NCBI RefSeq assembly: GCF_011305415.1
Contig: NZ_JAANOQ010000004.1
Coordinates: 62,001-126,000, forward strand
Length of the DNA stretch: 64,000 nucleotides
From: Flavobacterium bernardetii
Lineage (GTDB): Bacteria > Bacteroidota > Bacteroidia > Flavobacteriales > Flavobacteriaceae
Direction: 5' to 3'
The notes beneath the pieces were generated by a model, which ran no database searches, was not told the DNA's origin, and saw only the letters and a list, made by a program, of their open reading frames with translations. Shown here piece after piece: positions 6,994 through 16,036 of this stretch. Every line of letters starts with the position of its first letter. The stretch's first letter is position 1. The translations under genes and the position numbers were made by a program.

Positions 6994-8037
6994 TTATTTC
7001 AATTTAATTTCAAACATTTTATCCCAATCTTTTCCAGTAATAAATACGGTTTTTGTAGCAGGATTATAAGCAATTCCGTTTAAAACATCTTTATTTTTAT
7101 TTTCAATTTTAGCATCTAACTCACTAAAGTTAATTACAGCTTCAACTGCACCATTTTCTGGATTGATAATAACAACTGCGTTTTTTTGATAAATATTGGC
7201 CCAAATTTTTCCGTCAATCCATTCTAATTCGTTTAATTCTGGAATGGCATTGGTGTCAGAATACACATTTATGGAACGAACTAATTTTTGAGTTTCAGGA
7301 TCTAGAAAGTGAATTTTATTTGTTCCATCACTCATTATCAAATGTTTGTCATTGTGAGTTAATCCCCAACCTTCAATATCCGCGAAATAATTAAACGTCT
7401 TTTCTTGTACTAAAGTTTCTGCATTATAAATAAATCCGATTTTGTTTTTCCAAGTCAGTTGGTATATTTTTCCATTAAAAACTGTAATTCCTTCTCCAAA
7501 ATAATCTGGAGATAACGGTACTGATTTTGAAATAGTTCCTGTTTTATAATCTGTTTTTCTTAGTGTTGATTCGCCATTTTGACCAGTTCCTTCTAATAAA
7601 GTTCCTTTGTAAAATTCTAATCCTTGAGTATAAGCGTCGGAATCGTGTTTGTATGTGTTTAAAATCGTATAATCTTTAGTTTCATATAATTTTGGTGTAA
7701 TGCTAGAAACCAATTCAAAAGAAGTTACGCATTCTGCTTTTTCACCTTCATAAAATACAACTGCTTTTATATCTTGAAGCCCAAATTGTAATTTTTCTAA
7801 TTTGAAATTTAAGACTTTATTATTTGCAGATGTTCCTAATTTAACATCATTTGAATAATAAACTACCGAATCAATTGTAGCATTTTCTGCGTTTTCAACA
7901 CTTAAATTGACACTTTCATTTGGTTTGTAGACTTGTTTTAAGTCTTTTGAAGCGATAGAAAACAAATCTTTTGTATCACCACAATTATATAAAAAAACGC
8001 TTAATGATGTGATTATAAGTAAGTTAATTTTTTTCAT
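6994..8037 (-). CDS. Glutaminyl-peptide cyclotransferase, lipoprotein
   Basis: 347 residues. An N-terminal lipoprotein signal (lipobox-like FLYNC, Cys19) is followed by a short beta domain to about residue 115. After that comes a five-bladed beta-propeller of the plant/bacterial glutamine cyclotransferase family, starting at YTQGLEFYKGTLLEGTGQNGESTLRK. The conserved GLEF, EGTG and LEWIDGKIWANIY segments are present. The family converts N-terminal glutamine of peptides to pyroglutamate. An envelope location is inferred from the lipobox. It lies 35 bases upstream of the S9 peptidase, on the same strand; both act on peptide substrates. Confidence 0.88.
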   Translation of the reverse strand: MKKINLLIITSLSVFLYNCGDTKDLFSIASKDLKQVYKPNESVNLSVENAENATIDSVVYYSNDVKLGTSANNKVLNFKLEKLQFGLQDIKAVVFYEGEKAECVTSFELVSSITPKLYETKDYTILNTYKHDSDAYTQGLEFYKGTLLEGTGQNGESTLRKTDYKTGTISKSVPLSPDYFGEGITVFNGKIYQLTWKNKIGFIYNAETLVQEKTFNYFADIEGWGLTHNDKHLIMSDGTNKIHFLDPETQKLVRSINVYSDTNAIPELNELEWIDGKIWANIYQKNAVVIINPENGAVEAVINFSELDAKIENKNKDVLNGIAYNPATKTVFITGKDWDKMFEIKLK

Positions 8038-8090
8038 TTCCTTAATAATTTATATTACAATATTACAATTTATTTTAAACTAAATTTTGA

Positions 8091-8121
8091 TTTGCAAAAA
8101 TAATAAAAGATTGTATATTTG
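8091..8121 (+). promoter_or_regulatory. Promoter of the SRP RNA
   Basis: TTTG (8091-8094) and TATATTTG (8114-8121) are separated by 19 bases, matching the Bacteroidota -33/-7 promoter. The RNA starts a few bases downstream. Confidence 0.75.
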
Positions 8122-8125
8122 CACC

Positions 8126-8219
8126 GGCAAGTCCTACACGACCAGCTCCCTCAAAATCCTCCAGGGTGGGAACGCAGCAAAGGTATGTGGTTGTAGCGGT
8201 GCGATGTAGGTCGCTTGCC
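8126..8219 (+). ncRNA. ffs: Signal recognition particle RNA, small bacterial type
   Basis: The terminal stem GGCAAG (8126-8131) pairs with CTTGCC (8214-8219). Inside lies the nearly invariant SRP hairpin with TCCTCCAGGGTGGGAACG and GCAGCAAAGG, the Ffh-binding domain IV. The length of about 94 nt fits the small SRP RNA of most bacteria. It works with Ffh to target nascent membrane and secreted proteins. A T run follows directly (8221-8226), probably part of termination. Confidence 0.95.
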
Positions 8220-8260
8220 ATTTTTTATTTCTTCCCTTTATAAAATTCTTATAAAATTTA

Positions 8261-8289
8261 TTGGTATAAAACTTTTTTAGTTAGATTTG
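8261..8289 (+). promoter_or_regulatory. Promoter of the M28 peptidase gene
   Basis: TTG (8261-8263) and TAGATTTG (8282-8289) with an 18-base spacer match the Bacteroidota promoter. The -7 box ends 21 bases before the ATG at 8311, which supports that start over the upstream TTG at 8287. Confidence 0.6.
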
Positions 8290-8310
8290 TATTGTCTTAA
8301 ACAAATACAG

Positions 8311-9345
8311 ATGAAAAAGTTATTATTACTACTTACAGCAACAGTATTTTTGCTAAGTTGTTCTCCAAAAAAAGCAGTTGTTAGTCAAAAAAAGAATGTT
8401 GATGTTGCAAAATACATGAACACTATCAATGAAGCTAATTTATCTAAAAATCTTCATGTTGTTGCTTCAGATGAAATGCAAGGTAGAAATACAGGTGAAG
8501 AAGGTCAGAGAAAAGCAGGTTTGTACATTATTGAACAATATAAAGCTTTAGGAATTAAAAATCCACCAGGATCAACGGATTACTATCAAAAAGTACCTTC
8601 AGAATTTATGAAAAAAGGATTTTCTCCAAGATTAGGAGATTCTGAAAATATTTGGGCTTTTATTCCAGGTGCTGAAAAACCAGAAGAAGTTGTAATTATT
8701 TCTGCTCACTATGATCATATCGGTATGAAAAATGGTGAAGTATTTAATGGAGCTGACGATGATGGTTCAGGAACTGTTTCTTTAATTGAAATTGCAAAAG
8801 CTTTTGCAGAAGCAAAAAAAGAAGGTCATGCACCAAAACGTTCGATTTTATTTTTACATGTTACAGGTGAAGAACATGGTTTACACGGTTCGAGATATTA
8901 CTCAGAAAATCCATTATTTCCAATTAAAAATACAGTTGCCGATATTAATATTGACATGGTAGGTCGTAGAGATACACTTTCAAATCATAAAGAAAACGGA
9001 AAATATGTATATGTAATTGGTTCTGACAGATTAAGCTCAGAATTACATTCGATAAATGAAGAAATGAATACCAAATATGTTGGATTAAATTTAGATTATA
9101 CTTTTAATGCTAGAAATGATCCAAATCAATTTTATTTCCGTTCTGACCATTACAACTTCGCTAAAAAAGGAATTCCTTCAATTTTCTTTTTCAATGGTGT
9201 GCATGAAGATTACCATGGGCCAAACGATACTGCTGATAAAATTGAATATGATTTGTTAACTATGCGTGCAAAATTAGCCTTCACTTTGGCTTGGGAATTA
9301 GCAAACAGAGATAATAAAATTGTAGTTGACAAAGACGGGAAATAA
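8311..9345 (+). CDS. M28 family zinc metallopeptidase, lipoprotein
   Basis: 344 residues from the ATG at 8311. The signal ends with the lipobox VFLLSC (Cys17), so it is probably membrane anchored. The M28 catalytic domain has the expected co-catalytic zinc ligands and base: His133 (SAHYDHIG), Asp149/150 (NGADDDGSGT), Glu187/188 (TGEEHG), Asp215 (NIDMVGR) and a late His in EDYHGPND. Members are aminopeptidases or related exopeptidases, and the exact substrate cannot be read from sequence. The stop codon overlaps the aroQ start by one base (TAATG), so the two genes are translationally coupled. Confidence 0.9.
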   Translation: MKKLLLLLTATVFLLSCSPKKAVVSQKKNVDVAKYMNTINEANLSKNLHVVASDEMQGRNTGEEGQRKAGLYIIEQYKALGIKNPPGSTDYYQKVPSEFMKKGFSPRLGDSENIWAFIPGAEKPEEVVIISAHYDHIGMKNGEVFNGADDDGSGTVSLIEIAKAFAEAKKEGHAPKRSILFLHVTGEEHGLHGSRYYSENPLFPIKNTVADINIDMVGRRDTLSNHKENGKYVYVIGSDRLSSELHSINEEMNTKYVGLNLDYTFNARNDPNQFYFRSDHYNFAKKGIPSIFFFNGVHEDYHGPNDTADKIEYDLLTMRAKLAFTLAWELANRDNKIVVDKDGK

Positions 9346-9758
9346 TGCAAATATTAATTCTGAATGGGCCTAATTTAAATCTATTAGGACAAAGAGAAAC
9401 ATCAATATATGGAAATCAAGATTTCAATTCATTTTTTAGTGAATTGAAATCTCAATTTCCAGAAATACAACTAGATTATTTTCAATCCAATGTGGAAGGT
9501 GAAATTATAAATAAATTGCAAGAAGTTGGCTTTTCTTATGATGGAATTATCCTGAATGCAGGCGCTTATACCCATACTTCTGTGGCTATTGCCGATTGCA
9601 TAAAAGCAATAACTTCTCCAGTAATTGAAGTACATATTTCCAATACTTTTTCAAGAGAAACGTTTCGTCATCAATCTTATATTTCACCCAATGCAAAAGG
9701 GGTAATTATAGGTTTTGGTTTGAAAAGTTATACGTTAGCCTTGCAAAGTTTTTTATAA
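9345..9758 (+). CDS. aroQ: 3-dehydroquinate dehydratase, type II
   Basis: 137 residues, the normal length for the dodecameric type II enzyme. It catalyses the third step of the shikimate pathway (3-dehydroquinate to 3-dehydroshikimate) in the cytoplasm. NGPNLNLLGQRE (7-18), the catalytic tyrosine in SIYG (about 22), NAGAYTHTS with Asn and His, and EVHISNTFSRE with the conserved His and Arg are all present. It overlaps the stop of the M28 peptidase gene by one base. Confidence 0.95.
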   Translation: MQILILNGPNLNLLGQRETSIYGNQDFNSFFSELKSQFPEIQLDYFQSNVEGEIINKLQEVGFSYDGIILNAGAYTHTSVAIADCIKAITSPVIEVHISNTFSRETFRHQSYISPNAKGVIIGFGLKSYTLALQSFL

Positions 9759-9820
9759 CTGATACAACTATTTTGATTATAAAATCGTCTATAAAATTAC
9801 ACTCTAAAAACTATAAAAAA

Positions 9821-10573
9821 ATGAAAAAAAATTTCGTATTTATTATTGCTTTTTTTGCAATGATTAGCACTTCTTTTGCACAAATTAAAGAAACCAGAGT
9901 GGTTGAGAATTTTACTGCAATTAAGGTTTCAACCAGTGTGAATGTGGTTTATACACAAGGAGCAGCGCAAAGTGTTGTGGTGAGTTGGGAAAAAGATTTA
10001 ATGAAATATTTAAAAGTCGAAGCAAAGAATAATGTTTTAAGAATTTATATTGATAACGACAAATATTTTAAAAATTTAGATACGAGTAAGCTACTTGTAT
10101 CTGTTACAAATAAAGGTATTGGAAGTGTTACAGTAAGTTCATCGGCAACTTTTTCAATTAAAAATAATTTGAACGTAAGTTTGTTAAAAATTAATACGTC
10201 ATCAAGTGCTGATTTTTCAGGAACGGTGACTTGTAATTCAATTTTTATTGATGCTTCATCAAGTTCAAATGTGGCCTTAAATATGTCTACTCAAGATGTT
10301 GCGGTGAATTTAAGTAGCAGTTCAACTGTTGATTTAAAAGGAAAAACAAATAATTTAGCTATTGATGCGTCAAGTTCATCAGATTGTGATGCGAAAGAGT
10401 TAGTGTCGAATGTTGCTCAAGTTTCGGCAAGTACGTCTTCTGAAGTAAATTTTGTAGCTTTAAAAAGCCTAGATGCTACAGCTTCAACAAGTGCATCAGT
10501 AAAATATTTTGGAAAAACTGAAAAGGTAAAATTCACCGAAAGTACTTCAGGTTCTGTGGAACAAGTTAAATAA
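9821..10573 (+). CDS. Exported head-GIN / DUF2807 domain protein (putative adhesin)
   Basis: 250 residues from the ATG at 9821 (MKKNFVFIIAFF...SFAQ, a clear signal peptide). The in-frame start at 9773 would place 16 basic residues in front of the signal and is rejected. The mature protein begins with the head-GIN pattern ETRVVENFTAIKVS. It continues as a repetitive beta-solenoid rich in Ser, with SSSAT, SSSADFSGT, ASSSSN, SSSSTVDLKG and STSASVKYFGK rungs about every 20 residues. Function in this family is unproven; a surface or periplasmic adhesin-like role is inferred from the fold. It follows aroQ by 62 bases. Confidence 0.8.
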   Translation: MKKNFVFIIAFFAMISTSFAQIKETRVVENFTAIKVSTSVNVVYTQGAAQSVVVSWEKDLMKYLKVEAKNNVLRIYIDNDKYFKNLDTSKLLVSVTNKGIGSVTVSSSATFSIKNNLNVSLLKINTSSSADFSGTVTCNSIFIDASSSSNVALNMSTQDVAVNLSSSSTVDLKGKTNNLAIDASSSSDCDAKELVSNVAQVSASTSSEVNFVALKSLDATASTSASVKYFGKTEKVKFTESTSGSVEQVK

Positions 10574-10668
10574 AAATAAAAATATAAAATTATTAAGAAA
10601 TTTCTGTAACAAAAAGAACTATTTGTAAACTAATAGCATGTATAAACAAAAAACAATAAAAGCCAAAT

Positions 10669-13137
10669 ATGAAATCTAAATTACTATTCGCCTTTGTTGT
10701 GCTATTCTCAAGTTTTTCAATTGCTCAAATTAGAGGAAAAGTCACAGATTCAAAAGGAAATACCTTGCCTTATGCAAGTGTTACAATTGAAAAAACTTAT
10801 AATGGAACTTCTTCAAATGAAAATGGAGAATATGAGTTAAACGTAAAAAAAACGGGTAATTATACTTTGGTTTTCAAAATTTTAGGATATAAAACCAAAA
10901 CGATTACTCAAGAAATTAATTCTTTTCCTGCAGTTATAAATGCTACTTTATCCGATGAAGAATATTCTATTGAAGAAGTAGTAGTGAAAAGTGGCGAGAA
11001 TCCAGCTAATGGAATTATCAGAAACGCTATTGCCAATCGTAAAAAAAACACAGACAAAACAGATAAATTTGAAGCCGATTTTTATTCTAGAGGAATTTTT
11101 AGAGTAAAAGATATTCCTAAGAAATTTATGGGTGTTGAAATTGGTGATATGGAAGGAAACCTTGATTCTACAGGTTCTGGAATCATTTATCAATCGGAAA
11201 CGGTTTCTAAAATTAAGTTCGAAAAACCAAACAATTTAAAAGAAGAAATTATCGCAAGTAAAATTGCTGGTAATGATAACGGATTCAGTTTTAATACAGC
11301 AGTAAATACTAATTACGATTTTTATCAGAATACAATTGATTTTAATATTCCGATGATTTCCCCAATTGCTTCTAACGCTTTTACGTATTACAAATACAAA
11401 ATAGAAGACACATTTACAGATAGTTATAATAATTATATTTATAAGATTAAAGTCACGCCAAAACGAGATAAAGAGCCTGTTTTTGAAGGTTATATTTACA
11501 TTGTTGATGAAACCTATGCAATTTATGCAGTGGATTTGGATATTCAGGGATATAGAGCACAACAGGAGTTTTTAGAATCGTTAAAATTGGTTCAAAATTT
11601 CAACTATAATCCCGACAATTCAATGTGGGTAAAAAGTTTACAATCGTTCGATTTTAAGGCGGGAATTTTTATGATGAAATTCAACGGAAAATATACGCAC
11701 GTTTTTAGTAATTATAACTTTGTGGATAGTTTTGAGAAAAAAACGTTTGGAAGCGAAGTCGTTACTTTTGCAGAAAAATCGAATAAAAAAGAAGATTCTT
11801 ATTGGTTAGAAAATCGTCCGGTGCCTTTAACAGAAGAAGAAACTACCAATTATGTAAAAAAAGATAGCGTGTATAAAACCCGAAATTCTCAAGTGTATTT
11901 GGATTCTGTTGATGCCGTTTCAAATAAGTTTAAATTAGGTAAAATTATTACAGGTTATACTTTTAAAAACAGTTTTAAGAACACGAGATTCAATTATCAA
12001 GGCTTGTTTAATTTTTCTTCTTTCAATTTCAATACGGTTCAAGGATATCATATTGGTTCCGGATTTTCATATTCTAAATATAATGAAGAAAAACAAAAAT
12101 ACACAACAATTACATCTGATTTTCAATATGGATTTTCAGATAAAAGACTAAGACCAACTGCTGGTTTTTATCATAAATTCAACAACACAAATGATGCTTT
12201 TATTCTTCTTTCTGGTGGTAATAAGGTCAATCAATTTAACAGTTCAGAACCTATTTCTGGAATAGTGAATTCGATTAGCTCGTTAGTTTTTAAAAATAAT
12301 TTCATGAAATTATATGAAAAAGAATTTATTGAAATTGCAACGGGAAGAGAAGTGTTAAACGGATTGTTTTTAAACGCCAATTTAGCATACGAAAACAGAA
12401 AACCATTATTTAATACTACGAATCAATCTTGGGTAAAAACAGATGATATTTATAGTTCAAATAATCCGTTAGATCCAAGTTCTGAAGCTTTTGCAGCAAT
12501 TGAAGAACATCATTTAACAAAGTTTAGTTTAAGTTCACGAATTGTTTTCGGTCAAAAATATATTACTAGACCAGACGGAAAAATGAATATGAACGAAGGG
12601 AAATATCCAACTCTTGGTTTTACCTATTCAAAAGCGTTTTTAGCGTCGGCTAAAGGTTACGAATATGACTTTTTAGAAGCTAGGTTGAATTATAGCAAAA
12701 CATTGGCTAATAAAGGTGATTTAGACATAAATATGAAAGTAGGTAAATTCTTTAATGCTGATAATATTTCATTTGCAGATTACAAACATTTTAATGGAAA
12801 TCAAACCCATGTTCGAATTGATGGTCAGTACAATACAAGTTTTAATTTACTGCCATATTACACGCAATCGACCAATAATCAGTATTTTGAAACACACGTA
12901 AATTATAATGATAATGGTTATTTTATGAATAAAATTCCATTGTTAAATAAATTAGGTTGGAATTTAGTTGGAGGATTTCATCAATTAGCTACTTCAGATA
13001 ATAAGCCATACCAAGAAGTTACAGTTGGTTTGGACCGAATTGGATTCGGAAAGCTTAAGATTTTCCGTGTAGATTATATTCGTTCTTACCAAGGCGGTTT
13101 TGTTGGCGATGGCGTAATGTTTGGTTTTAAATTTTAA
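10669..13137 (+). CDS. Outer-membrane protein with carboxypeptidase-like regulatory domain and DUF5686
   Basis: 822 residues. A signal peptide (1-19, ending SIAQ) is followed by a carboxypeptidase D regulatory-like beta-sandwich (about 20-105: IRGKVTDSKGNTLPYASVTIEKT...). After the link EEVVVKSGENPANGIIRNAI comes a long beta-rich barrel-like region to the C-terminus, which ends in Phe (MFGFKF), as outer-membrane barrels often do. It resembles TonB-dependent receptors in its N-terminal domain but has no plug domain. This combination is the DUF5686 family of Bacteroidota. The ligand is unknown. It is followed by a bidirectional terminator. Confidence 0.8.
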   Translation: MKSKLLFAFVVLFSSFSIAQIRGKVTDSKGNTLPYASVTIEKTYNGTSSNENGEYELNVKKTGNYTLVFKILGYKTKTITQEINSFPAVINATLSDEEYSIEEVVVKSGENPANGIIRNAIANRKKNTDKTDKFEADFYSRGIFRVKDIPKKFMGVEIGDMEGNLDSTGSGIIYQSETVSKIKFEKPNNLKEEIIASKIAGNDNGFSFNTAVNTNYDFYQNTIDFNIPMISPIASNAFTYYKYKIEDTFTDSYNNYIYKIKVTPKRDKEPVFEGYIYIVDETYAIYAVDLDIQGYRAQQEFLESLKLVQNFNYNPDNSMWVKSLQSFDFKAGIFMMKFNGKYTHVFSNYNFVDSFEKKTFGSEVVTFAEKSNKKEDSYWLENRPVPLTEEETTNYVKKDSVYKTRNSQVYLDSVDAVSNKFKLGKIITGYTFKNSFKNTRFNYQGLFNFSSFNFNTVQGYHIGSGFSYSKYNEEKQKYTTITSDFQYGFSDKRLRPTAGFYHKFNNTNDAFILLSGGNKVNQFNSSEPISGIVNSISSLVFKNNFMKLYEKEFIEIATGREVLNGLFLNANLAYENRKPLFNTTNQSWVKTDDIYSSNNPLDPSSEAFAAIEEHHLTKFSLSSRIVFGQKYITRPDGKMNMNEGKYPTLGFTYSKAFLASAKGYEYDFLEARLNYSKTLANKGDLDINMKVGKFFNADNISFADYKHFNGNQTHVRIDGQYNTSFNLLPYYTQSTNNQYFETHVNYNDNGYFMNKIPLLNKLGWNLVGGFHQLATSDNKPYQEVTVGLDRIGFGKLKIFRVDYIRSYQGGFVGDGVMFGFKF

Positions 13138-13164
13138 GAAATTAAACAGAGCATTAAAGAAATA

Positions 13165-13200
13165 AAAAAACCTCGAAACTTGATTGCTTCGAGGTTTTTT
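13165..13200. terminator. Bidirectional terminator between the DUF5686 gene and lysS
   Basis: AAAAAACCTCGAA (13165-13177) is the exact inverse of TTCGAGGTTTTTT (13188-13200), with a 10-base loop. A and T runs on both sides serve the two converging genes. Confidence 0.9.
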
Positions 13201-13217
13201 AATTGTGAAAATTGAGG

Positions 13218-14912
13218 TTAATTTAAAACCACTAATTTAGTATCGCCATCAACCACAACACTTGTTAAGCCGTGTTTTGCTAATCCTTTCATGGAAGCAT
13301 CCCATTTTTTTCCGCTTAACGCTGACTTTTCTTTCAATACGCCAATTGGTTGATTGTTTTCTTTTTCTAATAAAGAAACTATGAATTTCTCATCTTCTGT
13401 TAATTCATAAATCACTTTTTTCTCCGGACGCATTTGTGGGAAGAATAAAACTTCCTGAATTGACGCGTTATTTGTTAAAAACATAATTAATCTATCCATT
13501 CCAATTCCTAAACCAGAAGTTGGAGGCATTCCGTATTCTAATGCACGTAAGAAGTCTTCGTCAATAATTCCGTTCGCTTCGTCATCACCTTTTTCGGCTA
13601 AAGCCATCTGAGCTTCAAAACGCTCACGTTGGTCAATTGGGTCATTTAATTCAGAATACGCGTTGGCAATTTCTTTTCCACAAACCATTAATTCAAAACG
13701 TTCCGTTAAATCTGGATTGTCACGGTGTTGTTTACATAACGGACTCATTTCTTTCGGATAATCGGTGATGAATGTTGGTTGGATATAATTTCCTTCACAT
13801 TTAGCTCCGAAAATTTCATCAATCAGTTTTCCTTTACCCATCGTTTCATCCACGTCAATTCCCATTCCTTTCGCAGCTTCAAATAATTCAGCTTCCGTTT
13901 TTCCAGAAATATCAAAACCAGTGAAATCAATAATTGATTGCGTCATAGTTACTCTTGCATATGGCGCTTTGAAACTAATTTTGTGTTCGCCAAAAGTAGC
14001 ATCTGTTGTATCGTTTACTTTTGTAGCACAATATTCCAAAAGGTTTTCGGTAAATTCCATCATCCAATTGTAATCTTTGTAGGCTACATATATTTCCATT
14101 GCAGTAAATTCTGGATTGTGCGTTCTGTCCATTCCTTCGTTACGGAAGTTTTTAGAAAATTCGTATACCCCATCAAAACCACCAACAATTAATCTTTTTA
14201 AGTATAATTCGTTTGCAATTCTCATGTATAATGGAATGTCCAAACTATTATGGTGTGTCATAAACGGACGAGCCGCAGCTCCACCAGGAATAGATTGTAA
14301 AATTGGTGTTTCCACTTCCATATAACCACTTTCGTTAAAGAAAGATCTCATGGCTGAGAATAATTTTGTTCTTTTTACGAAAACTTCTTTCACTTGCGGA
14401 TTTACAACTAAATCTACATAACGCATACGGTAACGTAATTCGGCATCGTTAAATTCATCGTACACTTTTCCAGATTCATCTGTTTTTGGAAAAGGTAATG
14501 GGCGTAACGTTTTACTTAAAAAAGTAAAGTTTGAAACACGAATACATTTCGCACCAACTTGTGTGGTAAATAATTCTCCTTCAACTCCAATAAAGTCACC
14601 TAAATCGGTTAATTTTTTGAAAACTTGGTTATATAAAGTTTTGTCTTCACCTTCGCAAATTACATCTCTGTTGAAATAAGCTTGAATACGACCTTCGCTA
14701 TCTTGAATTTCTGCAAAACACGCTTTTCCTTGATCACGATTACTCATTAATCTTCCAGCAATTACAACCTTCTTTCCTTCTTCAAAATTCTCCTTTATAG
14801 TTTTTGAAGTGTCTTTTACAGGATATAAATCTGCAGGATAAGGATTTATGCCTAAATTTCTTAAGGCTTGTAATTTCTCTCTTCTAATGATTTCTTGTTC
14901 GGAAAGTTGCAT
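13218..14912 (-). CDS. lysS: Lysyl-tRNA synthetase, class II
   Basis: 564 residues. The N-terminal OB-fold anticodon-binding domain spans about 50-150 (VVIAGRLMSNRDQGKACFAEIQD). It is followed by the class II catalytic core: motif 1 around ESGYMEVETPIL, motif 2 FRNEGMDRTHNPEFT and motif 3 GLGIGMDRLIM. The enzyme charges tRNA-Lys in the cytoplasm. Length exceeds the common 500 or so residues because of an added C-terminal segment of about 55 residues after motif 3 (EKFIVSLLEKE... to the end), which looks like a small helical domain. The -7 box TATCTTTG lies 25 bases upstream of the ATG. Confidence 0.96.
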   Translation of the reverse strand: MQLSEQEIIRREKLQALRNLGINPYPADLYPVKDTSKTIKENFEEGKKVVIAGRLMSNRDQGKACFAEIQDSEGRIQAYFNRDVICEGEDKTLYNQVFKKLTDLGDFIGVEGELFTTQVGAKCIRVSNFTFLSKTLRPLPFPKTDESGKVYDEFNDAELRYRMRYVDLVVNPQVKEVFVKRTKLFSAMRSFFNESGYMEVETPILQSIPGGAAARPFMTHHNSLDIPLYMRIANELYLKRLIVGGFDGVYEFSKNFRNEGMDRTHNPEFTAMEIYVAYKDYNWMMEFTENLLEYCATKVNDTTDATFGEHKISFKAPYARVTMTQSIIDFTGFDISGKTEAELFEAAKGMGIDVDETMGKGKLIDEIFGAKCEGNYIQPTFITDYPKEMSPLCKQHRDNPDLTERFELMVCGKEIANAYSELNDPIDQRERFEAQMALAEKGDDEANGIIDEDFLRALEYGMPPTSGLGIGMDRLIMFLTNNASIQEVLFFPQMRPEKKVIYELTEDEKFIVSLLEKENNQPIGVLKEKSALSGKKWDASMKGLAKHGLTSVVVDGDTKLVVLN

Positions 14913-14936
14913 AATTTTTTTATATTTTTAAGACGG

Positions 14937-14944
14937 CAAAGATA
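14937..14944 (-). promoter_or_regulatory. -7 promoter box of lysS
   Basis: The minus strand reads TATCTTTG, a perfect TAnnTTTG, 25 bases before the lysS start. Confidence 0.65.
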
Positions 14945-15001
14945 GGTAATAGAAATGTAGTTTCAAAGTACGAATTTTTTAGCAGAATTAATTCAAAATT
15001 G

Positions 15002-15009
15002 TATCTTTG
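15002..15009 (+). promoter_or_regulatory. -7 promoter box of the lipoprotein gene at 15029
   Basis: TATCTTTG matches TAnnTTTG and lies 19 bases before the ATG. It is divergent from the lysS promoter about 60 bases away. Confidence 0.65.
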
Positions 15010-15028
15010 GGAAAAATAAAAAAAAATA

Positions 15029-15985
15029 ATGAAGAACATAAAATTAGTAGTTGTATTTTTAGTTGCAACTTTATTGGTGAGTTGTAATATTACTGAAAAA
15101 GTAATCATTAATTCTGATGGTACTGGAAAAGTTTCTTATAATTTTAATATGTCAAAATTTGTTGAAACCATTTCAAAAATGGGAGACAAACAAAAAGAAT
15201 CTGCAAAAGCACTTTTTTCTGAATCGGATAAAGATATAGACAGTACTTTTCATTTTAAAGATTTTAAAGCAATGGCGACTAAAAAAGGAGATACTTTGAC
15301 TCCAGAGCAAATTGCTGTATTTGAAAAATTAGAAAAATTTTCTATTCACAGTGTTATGAATAAAAAGAAAGGTCAAGCTTATTTTGAACTTTATGGAACA
15401 TTCAAGAATATTGATGAACTAAATAATATGGAAGCTCCAACTTCAACTTTGCAAAAAGCTTCAGGTAAAAATGCAGATGCGATGTCTGGAATGGGTGGTT
15501 TATTCAATGATACAAAAACAACAATGACTTTTAAAGGGAATTTATTTTCAAGAAGTGTTGTGAAAAAGGAAATAGTTATTGATACTTCTGCTTATGATAG
15601 TGAAGACATGTATGAAGATTCAGACACGACAGCTTATGTTGAGGATTCGACTTATGTTTATGAGGATTATGCAGATTCAACTTCAGTTGATGTTGTAGAT
15701 GATGAAGAATATGTGGAAGAAGTAGAAGAAGAGAAAGAAATGAGTAAAGCTGATTTGAAGAAAATGAATAAAGAGTTCAAACAAATTGGTAAACTAACAG
15801 GAAAAGCTCTTAAAGATTCTAAATATGTACTGGAATACACTTTTCCAAGAAAAATTAAAACAGTATCAGTTAAAAATTATAAATTGAGTAAAGATAAAAA
15901 GACAATTTTTATTTCTTTTTCTATTGAAGATTATATAAAAGCACCGGAGCGACTTAGTTTTACAATTGAACTCGAAAATCTATAA
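15029..15985 (+). CDS. Unknown lipoprotein with acidic linker
   Basis: 318 residues. The lipobox LLVSC (Cys19) marks a lipoprotein. Residues 20-50 (ITEKVIINSDGTGKVSYNFNMSKF) form a beta segment seen at the start of similar flavobacterial lipoproteins. The middle (about 190-240) is a very acidic Asp/Glu/Tyr/Ser/Thr linker, and the C-terminal 60 residues (YVLEYTFPRKIKTVSV...) are again beta rich. I do not recognise a named family. A strong -7 box is just upstream, so it is probably its own transcription unit, divergent from lysS and followed 51 bases later by lipB. Confidence 0.65.
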   Translation: MKNIKLVVVFLVATLLVSCNITEKVIINSDGTGKVSYNFNMSKFVETISKMGDKQKESAKALFSESDKDIDSTFHFKDFKAMATKKGDTLTPEQIAVFEKLEKFSIHSVMNKKKGQAYFELYGTFKNIDELNNMEAPTSTLQKASGKNADAMSGMGGLFNDTKTTMTFKGNLFSRSVVKKEIVIDTSAYDSEDMYEDSDTTAYVEDSTYVYEDYADSTSVDVVDDEEYVEEVEEEKEMSKADLKKMNKEFKQIGKLTGKALKDSKYVLEYTFPRKIKTVSVKNYKLSKDKKTIFISFSIEDYIKAPERLSFTIELENL

Positions 15986-16036
15986 ATTAAGAAAAATACC
16001 TAGCCGCTTTGTGATAAAAAGAGCATCCTTCTAATT

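Noticed and set aside
14920..15108. Minus-strand 62-residue frame between lysS and the lipoprotein gene
   Set aside because: It runs through both divergent -7 boxes and the lipoprotein signal sequence, and has no family resemblance.
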